Source: an uncultured Oscillospiraceae bacterium (GTDB taxonomy: Bacteria > Bacillota > Clostridia > Oscillospirales > Oscillospiraceae). Taken from it: a DNA stretch of 26,173 nucleotides. The position numbers and the translations under genes are program-made. The notes beneath the pieces are model-generated. The model was not told the origin of the DNA, did not search any database, and saw nothing but the letters and a program-made list of their open reading frames with translations. The stretch's first letter is position 1, and the number at the start of each line of letters is the position of its first letter. This document shows positions 1 to 9,735 of this stretch, one piece after another. The DNA lies in NCBI GenBank assembly GCA_934631005.1, contig CAKTXA010000034.1:1-26173 (forward strand), read 5' to 3'.

Positions 1-52
1 AAACTGTAAAGGATCATCCCGAACATTTTGTAAACAATCTGGGCTTGACAGT

Positions 53-208
53 GGTCATCGGCCCCTACAGGGGTGCGTGCGTGTTTGCATCGGTGCATAC
101 GGATTTGTAACGTTGTACCGCGCGGGAGGGGCAAGCCCCTCCCCTACGTTACGACGAAAAACGTAAGACACCGCAAGAGGGCAGAGCGGGTCATCGGCCC
201 CTACAGGG
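53..208. repeat. Duplicated intergenic motif flanking a GC-rich palindrome
   Basis: The motif GGTCATCGGCCCCTACAGG occurs at 53-71 and again, in the same direction, at 189-207. Between the copies is a palindrome with a 9-bp inner stem (GGGAGGGGC at 124-132 with GCCCCTCCC at 135-143) and an outer 7-bp stem (GTAACGT at 107-113 with ACGTTAC at 146-152). It lies just beyond the lepA stop codon. There is no T-run on either side, so it is not a standard terminator. It resembles the short GC-rich intergenic repeats common in GC-rich Clostridia, which is a judgement from general knowledge. I see no gene in the first 228 bases. Confidence 0.6.
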
Positions 209-228
209 TGCGATGTGAGGACGGCGGT

Positions 229-2034
<1,806 letters not shown>

Positions 2035-2061
2035 AAAAAGCTCCCTGTGCGCCGCGCGCCG

Positions 2062-4167
2062 TCATCCGGCGGTGTTTTCGCGCAGCACGGTCTCGTATTT
2101 GCTGGAGGAGGAGAAGTACGCGTTCAGAATGGGGATGCAGACGTTCGCGAGGTTGCCGCCCTGCGCGCCCTTTTCCACGTACACGGCGATGGCGATCTCG
2201 GGATCGTCCGCCGGGGCGTAGAGCACGAACGACGCGTGGTCAGACCCGCCGTATTCGTTGCCCCACTGCGCGGTGCCCGTTTTGCAGGCGACCTGGATGG
2301 GGTAATCGGCGAGATACTGCGCCGCCGTGCCCTTGGTCGCCACGAGCTGCATACCGGTGGAGACGCAGTCGATGGCTTCATCGGACATATTCAGCCGGCT
2401 CGCCACCGTCGGCTCGTGGGATTTGAGAAGCTCCTGATAATCCCACGACACCACGCGCTTTAGGAACGTGGCGTTATACCGCACGCCCTTGTTCGCCAGC
2501 GCGGAGGTGTAGCAGACCATCTGCATGGGGGTGAATTTATTGTCGGACTGGCCGATGGCCGCCTGAATGACGTCCGCGCCGTACCATCCGGCGTCGGTGC
2601 CGGAGTAGAGCGACTTTTTCGTCTCGGCGTTGGCGCGTGAGCCGACGTATTCCACCAGCTCCACGCCCGTGTGCTCGCCGAGACCGAGCTGCTTTGCCAC
2701 GATGTCCATGGCGTTTTCGCCCGTCTCCTGCACGTAGGCGTAGTACGTCAGCCGCCCGACCTCGTAGAAGTAGTAGTTGCAGGATTCCTGCAGCGCCTGC
2801 TGCATGTTGATGGTGCCATGGGTGGTCTGCGTGCTCGTCCAGACGTAGCACTTCGGCATATAGCCCTGATCCTTGTAGTAGTCGTACACGCCCTTGTCGG
2901 TGACCTCGTAGAATTCGCCGATCTTGCCGTAGTCGATCGCGGCGATGGCCGTGACCATTTTGTAGATGGAGCCGGGCCAGTACTCGGCCAGCAGCGCGCG
3001 GTTGTAGAGGGGATCGAAGTCGGCGTCCTTCAGCTCGTTAAAATCCTGCGAATACGTCGCGATGTTGAACGTGGGGTAGCTCGCGCAGGCGAGGATCTCG
3101 CCCGTTTTGACCTCCTGCACCACGACGGCGCCGCCCTCGGCGTCCTTTCCCTCGTGCTTGCGGCCCACGCCGTTTTCCCGCAGGTCGAGGATCACGCGCT
3201 CCAGCGCGTCCTCCGCCGTCATCTGCAGCGACAGGTCGATCGTCAGCTCCACATTGCTGCCCGGCTGCGGCAGCTCGGCAAAATATTCGTTCAGCACGTC
3301 GCCGCTGGCGGACACGGTGGTGAATTTCCGGCCCGACGAGCCGTGCAGATATTCCTCAAACGCCTTTTCGATGCCGTCCTTGCCGACGAGCGCGTTCATG
3401 GCGTAGCCCTGCTCCTTGTAGACCTCGTACTCCTCGGCGGTCATCTGGCCGATGGAGCCGAGCAGATGCGCGGCGTAGGTGGTGTTATACTCGCGGACGG
3501 TGGACGCCTCCACAATGACGCCCGGCACGCCCAGCTCCATCACGGCGGCCAGCTGCTCGGCCTGCACGTCGGTGGCGAGCGTGTAGTTTTCCAGCCCCAC
3601 GCCGGGGACGCTGCGCAGCTCCAGCTCATAGCGCACGCTGATGACCTTGTACGCCTGCTCCTGCGTCCAGTCGTCGGGGATGCGGTACGCGTCCATGAGG
3701 TTTTTCATCAGCGTCTGCGCCGAAATGTCGCTGTCATAGTCGCGGTTGGAGAGGAACGCGCGGTAGTAGCCCTGCCAGGTGGACGACTGCTCGTCCAGCG
3801 TCAGCGTATACGGCCGCTCGGCTGTTACGGGAAAGTGCGACTGATAGACGATGCCCTGCTCGTCGCACAGCTCCAGCACGCGCAGCAAGCTCTCGTTCGG
3901 TGCTTTGGAGTTGAAGAGGACGAAGTTGATGATGACCAGGTCATAGCTCGCGCGGTTCGAGATGAGGACGTTGCCGTTGCGGTCGAGAATATTGCCGCGC
4001 GAGGCCTCCACCGTGGTCATGTAGGTGATGGAGTCGGCGTCATTTGCGATATACGTCGAGTCCGACTGCACGGCCTGCACCTTGTAAAGCCGCAGGGTGA
4101 ACAGCCCGATCAGCGCCGCCGCGAAGGCGAGAAACAGAAAAATGCGAAAGCGGATGATCCTCTGCAT
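2062..4167 (-). CDS. mrdA: Penicillin-binding protein 2 (class B transpeptidase, elongasome)
   Basis: A 701-residue class B PBP that cross-links peptidoglycan during lateral wall growth, working with MreC/MreD and a SEDS glycosyltransferase. A short cytoplasmic start is followed by one membrane anchor (about residues 7-26). The PBP dimerisation/pedestal domain starts with the typical SRGNILDRNG (56-65). The transpeptidase domain has all three catalytic motifs: SIYK (S400, K403), SCN (462-464) and KTGTA (629-633). The first motif is SIYK rather than the more usual STFK, but Ser and Lys are present, so activity is expected. The ATG has AAAGGAG seven bases upstream. It follows mreD by 38 bases, and mreD-mrdA is a standard pair. 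A SpoVD-type PBP is unlikely because there is no C-terminal PASTA domain. Confidence 0.95.
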   Translation of the reverse strand: MQRIIRFRIFLFLAFAAALIGLFTLRLYKVQAVQSDSTYIANDADSITYMTTVEASRGNILDRNGNVLISNRASYDLVIINFVLFNSKAPNESLLRVLELCDEQGIVYQSHFPVTAERPYTLTLDEQSSTWQGYYRAFLSNRDYDSDISAQTLMKNLMDAYRIPDDWTQEQAYKVISVRYELELRSVPGVGLENYTLATDVQAEQLAAVMELGVPGVIVEASTVREYNTTYAAHLLGSIGQMTAEEYEVYKEQGYAMNALVGKDGIEKAFEEYLHGSSGRKFTTVSASGDVLNEYFAELPQPGSNVELTIDLSLQMTAEDALERVILDLRENGVGRKHEGKDAEGGAVVVQEVKTGEILACASYPTFNIATYSQDFNELKDADFDPLYNRALLAEYWPGSIYKMVTAIAAIDYGKIGEFYEVTDKGVYDYYKDQGYMPKCYVWTSTQTTHGTINMQQALQESCNYYFYEVGRLTYYAYVQETGENAMDIVAKQLGLGEHTGVELVEYVGSRANAETKKSLYSGTDAGWYGADVIQAAIGQSDNKFTPMQMVCYTSALANKGVRYNATFLKRVVSWDYQELLKSHEPTVASRLNMSDEAIDCVSTGMQLVATKGTAAQYLADYPIQVACKTGTAQWGNEYGGSDHASFVLYAPADDPEIAIAVYVEKGAQGGNLANVCIPILNAYFSSSSKYETVLRENTAG

Positions 4168-4205
4168 GGGATGCTCCTTTCAAATTGCGGGAAAATGCGG
4201 GCAGA

Positions 4206-4715
4206 TCAGATCTTCTGCGGGCGGTAGATGCGGCGGATGCGCCGCGTAAGGAGATACACCGGCGGGCACGCGATGAGCGACAGCCCGCACCCGATGAGCA
4301 GCACCCGCAGCCCCGTCTGCCCGGGCGTGCCGAGATACAGCCGGATGAGCGCCAGCGCGCCCTGCGTAAAGAGGAGCGCCGCCGCGCTGAGGATCAGCGC
4401 CGCCGTCAGCTGCGGCCGCAGATACTGCCGGCACAGCCAGCTCACGCCGAGCGCCACCGCCGTGAACGTGAGGATAGACAGCCCCGCGCCGTCCGCGCCG
4501 CAGGCGTACCAGCACAGGCCGCTGACCAGGCCGAACAGCCCCGCGCCTTCCGGCTCGGCGTGCATCGCCACGCACGCCAGCGCCACCGGCAGCAGACTGA
4601 TCTTCGCCCCAAAATACCGCACCCGCCCGAACACAACGGTCTGCAGCAGCGCCAGGACCACCATCAAAACGGCATACAGCGCCCACATCAGAATTTTCTT
4701 ATACCGATCCGGCAA
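4206..4715 (-). CDS. mreD: Rod shape-determining protein MreD (TTG start)
   Basis: A 169-residue, very hydrophobic protein with about five predicted membrane segments, matching the MreD family (about 160-175 residues), a membrane component of the rod elongation complex. The frame has a tempting ATG at 4688, but a GGAGGT box at 4725-4730 lies eight bases before an in-frame TTG at 4713-4715. I choose that TTG (MPDRYKKILMWALYAV). The much longer open frame reaching to 5000 runs through the repeat element upstream and is not coding. The gene is separated from mreC by 386 bases of repeat DNA, where these two genes usually sit within a few bases of each other. It continues into mrdA after 38 bases. 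Sequence similarity in MreD is low across species, so the call rests on topology and neighbours. Confidence 0.88.
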   Translation of the reverse strand: MPDRYKKILMWALYAVLMVVLALLQTVVFGRVRYFGAKISLLPVALACVAMHAEPEGAGLFGLVSGLCWYACGADGAGLSILTFTAVALGVSWLCRQYLRPQLTAALILSAAALLFTQGALALIRLYLGTPGQTGLRVLLIGCGLSLIACPPVYLLTRRIRRIYRPQKI

Positions 4716-4758
4716 ACTCTGTACACCTCCAGTGCCGCCGCGCAGCGGCGAAGTAAAA

Positions 4759-5050
4759 GTGAATAGTGAATAGTGAATAGTGAAGAAGTTAGCACTCGCT
4801 GCCGAATCCCCGACGCAGCGGTGAATCGCAGGCACCCCCTTGCCTTCCCCTCGGGGCCGATTCCCCCTATCAGGGGGAAATGTCCCGAAGGGACAAAGAG
4901 GGTAGGGACAGGTGCCCCCGAAGGGGGCGGATGAGGGCCGGGGAGCACTGAAACATAGCTTTGCAGTTTCATCAAAACGCAACTGCTCCCCGACCCTCAT
5001 CAGTCTGCTCCGCTAACGCTCCGCAGCCAGCTTCCCCGAGGGGAAGCTAA
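4759..5050. repeat. Multi-hairpin intergenic repeat, copy A (between mreC and mreD)
   Basis: The left edge is a tandem heptamer, GTGAATA repeated three times plus a partial copy (4759-4784). The flank GCTGCCGAATCCCCG (4799-4813) follows, then a GC-rich core. The core contains the hairpin GCCCCC-gaa-GGGGGC, the arm GATGAGGGCCGGGGAGCA paired with TGCTCCCCGACCCTCATC (one mismatch), and AGCTTCCCC-ga-GGGGAAGCT. Compared with copy B it has an extra 50-60 bases after CTTCCCCTCGGGG, with small hairpins of its own (TTCCCCC-TATC-AGGGGGAA and TGTCCC-gaa-GGGACA). No protein-coding potential is evident. The remaining bases up to mreC (5051-5101) show only a weak hairpin. The element is inside an operon and would be transcribed with the mre genes. 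Confidence 0.85.
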
Positions 5051-5101
5051 AGGGCCTTCAGCAAATCGGCGCTGCCCTAAAAGGCCGAAGGTGCGGGCCG
5101 C

Positions 5102-5938
5102 TCACCCATTCTCATACTCCGTAATGATAAAGATCTGCTCCAGCTGCCCGATCTGGCAGCTGGGCTCTAATGTGGCGTATTTGGCAACGCCCGTTTCGTC
5201 CAGCCCCACGTCGGTGAGATAGCCCAGCAGCAGGCCGCGGGGGTAGAGGGTGGAGCCGGTGGTGACGACCTGGTCGTTGTTTTTGAGCACCGCCTCGGTG
5301 GGCAGATAGTTCATGCGCAAAACGCTCGTGCCGTCGGCCAGATACGTCCCCTGCACCACGCCCGTGTAGCCCGACGACGCGACGGACGCGCTGATCTCCA
5401 GCGACGAATCGAGAATGGTCGTCACGGTGGCCCAGTTCGCGCCCACCTCGGTGATGAGGCCCACGACCTGGCCGTTCCCCGTGACGGCGCACATACCGGC
5501 GGCCAGCCCCGCCGTCTCGCCCTTGGCGATGGTGAACTCCAGCTTATAGTTGGAGGAATTCCACGAAATGATGTACGCGGACACGTATTTGTAGTCCTCA
5601 TGCTCCTCGCTCAGCCCCAAAAGCTGGCGCAGGTGCTCGTTTTCGCGCTGATACGTCTCCGCCGTGCGCACGCTCTCCTGAATGTCCAGCAGCTGCTTTT
5701 TCAGCTGCTCATTTTCCGCCTGCAGCGATTCGTAGTTGAACAGATAGTTGTAATACCGCTCGGCCTGCCGGTCGATGGCGGCCACGGCGCTGCGCAGCGG
5801 GGAGAGGACGGTCTGCACGGCGTTCGTGAGAAAGGGCGTCCCGGTGATGACGGCGGACGCGATGGTGACCAGCAGCGCCAGCACCACCGCCGCCACGACG
5901 ATCGCCTTGACGCGCGGCGTCCAGAATTTTCGCTTCAC
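5102..5938 (-). CDS. mreC: Rod shape-determining protein MreC (GTG start)
   Basis: A 278-residue bitopic membrane protein that organises the elongation complex and activates PBP2. It has a basic cytoplasmic start, one membrane segment (about residues 12-33), a coiled coil (about 65-105, with ESLQAENEQLKKQLLDI) and the beta-rich MreC core (about 110-275). This is the family's normal order and length. The start is GTG, with GGAGG seven bases upstream. The GTG overlaps the maf stop codon (GTGA), so maf and mreC are translationally coupled. Downstream, the partner mreD is pushed away by a repeat element. No mreB lies in the window, although mreB normally precedes mreC. Confidence 0.95.
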   Translation of the reverse strand: MKRKFWTPRVKAIVVAAVVLALLVTIASAVITGTPFLTNAVQTVLSPLRSAVAAIDRQAERYYNYLFNYESLQAENEQLKKQLLDIQESVRTAETYQRENEHLRQLLGLSEEHEDYKYVSAYIISWNSSNYKLEFTIAKGETAGLAAGMCAVTGNGQVVGLITEVGANWATVTTILDSSLEISASVASSGYTGVVQGTYLADGTSVLRMNYLPTEAVLKNNDQVVTTGSTLYPRGLLLGYLTDVGLDETGVAKYATLEPSCQIGQLEQIFIITEYENG

Positions 5939-6522
5939 GCTTCGCCCTCCTCACTTTCGCCCAAAACGCACACGCCGAACCGGCGCAGCAGCCGTGTCAG
6001 GCTGCACACCGGCAGCCCCATCACGGAAAAATAGTCGCCCGCCAGATGCTCACAGAACGCGCCCGCGCGGCCCTGAATGCCATAGGCTCCGGCCTTGTCC
6101 ATCGGCTCGTTCGTTGCGATATACGCGGCGATCTCGCGCTCTGAGAGCTTCCGGAAGTGCAGGCTCGAGCGGGAGACAAGACTCTCCACGCGCTCGCCCT
6201 TTCGCACGCACAGGCCGGTCATCACCTCGTGCTCCCGGCCGGAGAGCAGCCGCAGCATCCGCGCCGCGTCGTCGGCATCCTTCGGCTTTCCCAGCACCTC
6301 GCCGCACACCACGATGGTGTCGGCGGCGATGATGACGTCGTCCGCAGCCGCCGTTTTTGCGGCGGCGGCGGCCTTCGCCCGCGCCACGCGCTCCACCTCC
6401 CGCTCGGGGGGCAGCGCCGCGTCCATATGCTCGTCAATATCCGCCGTGCGGATGGTAAAGTCCACGCCCAGCCCGCGCAGCAGCTCCTGCCGCCGCGGGG
6501 ACGCGGATGCCAGAATGATCAT
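5935..6522 (-). CDS. maf: Maf-family nucleoside triphosphate pyrophosphatase
   Basis: A 195-residue Maf/YhdE-type protein. The family hydrolyses dTTP, UTP and modified nucleotides to the monophosphate plus pyrophosphate, a house-cleaning function historically linked to septum formation. The N-terminal signature ASASPRRQELL (residues 5-15) and the central AADTIV motif with its catalytic Asp are present. Start MIILASASPRR is the family standard and has AAGGGG six bases upstream. The gene follows the U32 peptidase by 20 bases and overlaps mreC by four. The maf-mreC-mreD order is widely conserved in Clostridia, usually with radC and mreB in between; both are absent here. Confidence 0.95.
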   Translation of the reverse strand: MIILASASPRRQELLRGLGVDFTIRTADIDEHMDAALPPEREVERVARAKAAAAAKTAAADDVIIAADTIVVCGEVLGKPKDADDAARMLRLLSGREHEVMTGLCVRKGERVESLVSRSSLHFRKLSEREIAAYIATNEPMDKAGAYGIQGRAGAFCEHLAGDYFSVMGLPVCSLTRLLRRFGVCVLGESEEGEA

Positions 6523-6542
6523 GGTAAACCCCTTCCGGCGCG

Positions 6543-8630
6543 CTATTCCACGCCTCTGGTGTAAAGCCCCCGGGTATAGCTGCCGGCGTCAAATGTGCCG
6601 CCGCGGCGGTATTCTTCGAGGATGGTGTCCACCTCGCCGGGGTTTTCGGTTGTAAATTGCAGCCGCAGCGCCCACAGGCCCATCCCGCGGAAGGACGAGA
6701 GCTTGTCGAGCAGATACAGCTTTTTGCCGTTGAGCACCACCGAGCGGCACGTGCCCGGGTCGCGCACGACGGGAAATTCCTCCCCGATGCGGTCCACCAG
6801 CCGCGGCGGCGCGCTGGAGGTGCAGGCGCAGGCGTCGGTCTGCCCGCGGATGATGCAGTTTTCCGTCAGCATCAGCGGGAGCCTGCCGTAGACCATGACC
6901 TCCGCCGGGATGGCCTTGGACACATCCCGCAGCTGCGGCAGCGTCATTTCAAAGGATAACAGCTGCGAATCCAGCCCCTCCCGCCGCAGATAGTTCATGG
7001 CGCGGGAGTTGTAGATGTTGAGACCAAAATCGCCGCGCACGGCAAAGCCCGCGGCCTTCGCGATGCGCACCTGCCCGAGGTTCCCCACGAGCAGCTGCCG
7101 CACATTGAGCTGATACGCCGTTTTAAGAAGCTCCGCAAGGCCCGCATTTTCGCCGCTCCACACAACGCGCGGCAAAATGGCGGCCAGCTGCGTCTCCAGC
7201 CCCACGCGCTGCGCAAGGTCTGGGTGCTCCGCCAGCTCCGCCAGCGGCAGATACAGCACCGCGGGCTTCGCCGCGAGCAGCCGCGGCGTGATCTGCTTTT
7301 CCGAGCGGACGCTCACCGTCAGCTGCGGCGCGCCCGGCACGCCGTCATACGCCGGCGGCTCGTTGTAAGCGCCCAGGCGCACCGCCGGCACGCGCCCGCG
7401 CACGGCGGTCAGCTCCGCCAGCACGTCCCGCCGCATGGCGTTCAGGCTCGCCGCCGGGAGCATGATGCCCGGGTCGAGCACGGACTTCACGGAATCGCAC
7501 CGGTACGGCGTGCCGCCCGTTTTGGCGATGCGCTGATGCAGCTCGTCCTGCTCCAGCGCGCGGACCATCGCCTCCTGCGGCACGGGGCCGACGGCCTTGC
7601 AGATGTGCCCGTCGCCGTCCTCCACCGCGAGCTGCGCGGGCAGGCCCTGCCGCACCATCGCGTAAAAGCGCACGCCCACGCGGGCGTTTTCGCCGTTTTC
7701 ATACGTCGCGCGCGCCGCGGCGAACAGGTCGCGATTGTCCTCGACCTCCTGCCGCCTGCCGAACATCTCGCTGCCGGTCTTGCCGTCGTAATAGCCCTGC
7801 GTAAAGCCCTCGCGGGAGAACACGGCCTCCAGTTCGGCAAGATCGGCGGGCGTGATGCGCTTGCCGTTCAGGGCCGCGCGGTAGAGCTTCGTGACCACCG
7901 CCACATATTCCGGGCGCTTCATGCGCCCTTCGATTTTCAGACTGGCTACGCCCATGCGCTCCAGCTCGGAAAGCCGCTCAATGAGGCAGTTATCCCGCAG
8001 CGAAAGGGGGTAGCGGTCGGGCTCGAACCGGCCGTAGCCGTAAGGGAGCCTGCACGGCTGTGCGCACTGCCCGCGGTTGCCGCTGCGCCGGCCGATGACC
8101 GACGAGAGATAGCACTGCCCCGAGTAGCACATGCACAGCGCGCCGTGCACGAACACTTCGATCTCCACCGGGCTTTTCGCGCAGATGTGCGCGATCTCCT
8201 GCCGCGGCAGCTCCCGCGCCAGCACCACGCGCGAGCAGCCCAGCTCCCGCGCCTGCTGCACGCCCTCCAGCGAATGGATGCTCATCTGCGTGGAGGCGTG
8301 GATGGGGATGTGCGGCGCGATCTCGCGGCACAGGTCGACCATGCCGAGATCCTGCACGATGAACGCGTCCACGCCCAAAATCGCCGCCGTGCGCACCACG
8401 TCCGCCGCCCGCGCCATCTCGCGGTCGGAGACCAGCGTGTTGAGCGTCAGGTGTACCTTCACCCCGCGCACGTGGCAGTACACGACCGCCTCCTGCAGCT
8501 CGTCGGCGGAAAAATTATGTGCGCCCATGCGGGCGTTGAACGCGCCGCAGCCGAGATAGACCGCGTCCGCGCCGTTTTGCACGGCGGCGCGCAGCGCTTC
8601 CATCGACCCGGCGGGGCAGAGCAGTTCCAT
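6543..8630 (-). CDS. U32 family peptidase / RlhA-like 23S rRNA hydroxylation protein
   Basis: A 695-residue member of peptidase family U32 (collagenase-like, YrrO/RlhA group). In E. coli, RlhA of this family is needed for hydroxylation of C2501 in 23S rRNA and depends on a cysteine-bound iron-sulfur cluster; proteolytic activity is doubtful for many members. The N-terminal TIM-barrel half opens with MELLCPAG. The U32 signature EVFVHGALCMCYSGQCYLS lies at residues 158-176, with further cysteines at 189 and 193 (GQCAQPC). The C-terminal half matches the long form of the family. The start at 8630 has GAGGA upstream; a longer open frame to 9029 runs into the DnaD gene and was discarded. It heads the minus-strand cluster. 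Whether the true role is RNA modification is inference. Confidence 0.88.
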   Translation of the reverse strand: MELLCPAGSMEALRAAVQNGADAVYLGCGAFNARMGAHNFSADELQEAVVYCHVRGVKVHLTLNTLVSDREMARAADVVRTAAILGVDAFIVQDLGMVDLCREIAPHIPIHASTQMSIHSLEGVQQARELGCSRVVLARELPRQEIAHICAKSPVEIEVFVHGALCMCYSGQCYLSSVIGRRSGNRGQCAQPCRLPYGYGRFEPDRYPLSLRDNCLIERLSELERMGVASLKIEGRMKRPEYVAVVTKLYRAALNGKRITPADLAELEAVFSREGFTQGYYDGKTGSEMFGRRQEVEDNRDLFAAARATYENGENARVGVRFYAMVRQGLPAQLAVEDGDGHICKAVGPVPQEAMVRALEQDELHQRIAKTGGTPYRCDSVKSVLDPGIMLPAASLNAMRRDVLAELTAVRGRVPAVRLGAYNEPPAYDGVPGAPQLTVSVRSEKQITPRLLAAKPAVLYLPLAELAEHPDLAQRVGLETQLAAILPRVVWSGENAGLAELLKTAYQLNVRQLLVGNLGQVRIAKAAGFAVRGDFGLNIYNSRAMNYLRREGLDSQLLSFEMTLPQLRDVSKAIPAEVMVYGRLPLMLTENCIIRGQTDACACTSSAPPRLVDRIGEEFPVVRDPGTCRSVVLNGKKLYLLDKLSSFRGMGLWALRLQFTTENPGEVDTILEEYRRGGTFDAGSYTRGLYTRGVE

Positions 8631-8696
8631 AGTGTTTCCTCGTTTTTTCGTAAGATCAAAACCGGCGGCACAGTACGCCAGCATATATTCGGATAC

Positions 8697-8702
8697 ATTA
8701 TA
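8697..8702 (-). promoter_or_regulatory. Candidate sigma-A -10 box for the U32/maf/mre cluster
   Basis: Read on the minus strand this is a perfect TATAAT, about 67 bases upstream of the U32 peptidase ATG. I see no good -35 box at 16-18 bases; the region is CT-rich. It is the best -10 in the 186-base divergent gap and the only good candidate promoter upstream of the minus-strand cluster. Confidence 0.5.
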
Positions 8703-8761
8703 GCGCAACCGGACGCAAAAGAAAAGTCCCGGATGTAAACATTTTGTTTCTTTTGCGCGGC

Positions 8762-8790
8762 TTGTCATCGCCGCCGCGGCGTGATAGAAT
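8762..8790 (+). promoter_or_regulatory. Sigma-A promoter for the DnaD-DnaI pair
   Basis: A -35 box TTGTCA (8762-8767), a 17-base spacer and a -10 box TAGAAT (8785-8790) with an upstream TGA (extended -10 type). Transcription would start near 8797, just ahead of the GGGAGGTGA ribosome binding site, leaving a very short leader. Confidence 0.75.
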
Positions 8791-8816
8791 AGCGAAAAAA
8801 GGGAGGTGACGGCGAT

Positions 8817-9734
8817 ATGGATGCTCAGGACATTACGATCCGCGCGCAGGAGGCGCGGCGGCTCCTCGCGGCGGGCAGCGGCGAGGCGGCGCTGCTGCTT
8901 TTGCATCTGCGCGTCGGCGGCACGCTGGAAACTGCGGCCGCGGCGCTGCGCTTTGATGCGCGGCAGCTCGATTATGCCGTCGCCACCCTGCGGCAGCTGG
9001 GGCTTCTTCCGGAGCCGGAGCCTGCCCATCTGGCCCCCGCCGCCCCGCCGGTCTACTCCGAGCAGGACCTTGCCCGCGCCTATGAAGGCGGCTCCGAATT
9101 CCCCACCATCGTGGGTGAGGCGCAGCGGCGGCTGGGCCGGGTGTTGTCTACGGAGGAGCTTAAAATTCTACTCGGCATCTACCGCTACCTCGGCCTTTCG
9201 CCGGAGGTCGTGTCGATGCTCATCCACTACTGCGTCACGCGCAGCCGCGCGCGCGGCGCGGGGCGCGCGCCGTCGCTGCGGATGATCGAAAAGGAGGCCT
9301 ACCGCTGGGCCGACAGCGGCATCGAGACGATGGAGCAGGCCGCGGCCTATATGCAGCAGGCGCTGCGGCGGCAGAGCCGCGCCGGGCGCATCGCCGAAAT
9401 TTTGCAGACCGGCCCGCGCCTGACCCCGGGCGAGGAAAAATACATCCGCGACTGGATCGACTGGGGCTTTGACGACGATGTGATCGCGAAGGCCTACGAA
9501 AAAACGCGCCTGTCCACGGGCGCACTCAAGTGGCCGTATCTCAACGCCATCCTGCGCAGCTGGCACGAGCAGGGCTTTACCACGCTGTCTCAGGTGGAGG
9601 CGGGCGACCAGAAGCCCGCGTCCCGCCCCGCGGCACAGAAAAACGCCGTGCAGCGGCACGGCGGCGAGCTGTCGGGCGTGGAAAAAGAGGCGGTGGAGCG
9701 GATGCTCCGCAAGGAACTTTCAAAGGAGGACTGA
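8817..9734 (+). CDS. DnaD-domain replication initiation protein
   Basis: A 305-residue protein with an N-terminal winged-helix-like region (about 1-75) and two DnaD/DnaB_2 (DDBH2) domains (about 85-160 and 195-255). The second ends in YLNAILRSW (residues 241-249), the YxxxIxxxW motif typical of DnaD-family primosome proteins. In low-GC Gram-positives, DnaD and DnaB bring the helicase and its loader to DnaA-opened or stalled-fork DNA. The GGGAGGTGA site sets the ATG. The gene directly precedes a DnaI-type loader, one base apart, and the pair is common in Clostridia. The tail (about 260-305) is low-complexity and probably disordered. I leave the symbol empty because it could fill the role of either DnaD or DnaB. 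Confidence 0.9.
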   Translation: MDAQDITIRAQEARRLLAAGSGEAALLLLHLRVGGTLETAAAALRFDARQLDYAVATLRQLGLLPEPEPAHLAPAAPPVYSEQDLARAYEGGSEFPTIVGEAQRRLGRVLSTEELKILLGIYRYLGLSPEVVSMLIHYCVTRSRARGAGRAPSLRMIEKEAYRWADSGIETMEQAAAYMQQALRRQSRAGRIAEILQTGPRLTPGEEKYIRDWIDWGFDDDVIAKAYEKTRLSTGALKWPYLNAILRSWHEQGFTTLSQVEAGDQKPASRPAAQKNAVQRHGGELSGVEKEAVERMLRKELSKED

Positions 9735-9735
9735 C

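Noticed and set aside
2671..4227. 518-codon plus-strand open frame
   Set aside because: It is antisense to mrdA; the same explanation applies.
4759..4784. Short CRISPR-like array
   Set aside because: The units are seven bases long, contiguous and without spacers. No cas gene is present.
7224..8738. 504-codon plus-strand open frame
   Set aside because: It is antisense to the U32 peptidase gene.
8631..9029. N-terminal extension of the U32 peptidase frame
   Set aside because: It would run through the promoters and into the DnaD gene. MELLCPAG at 8630 is the family start and has a binding site.
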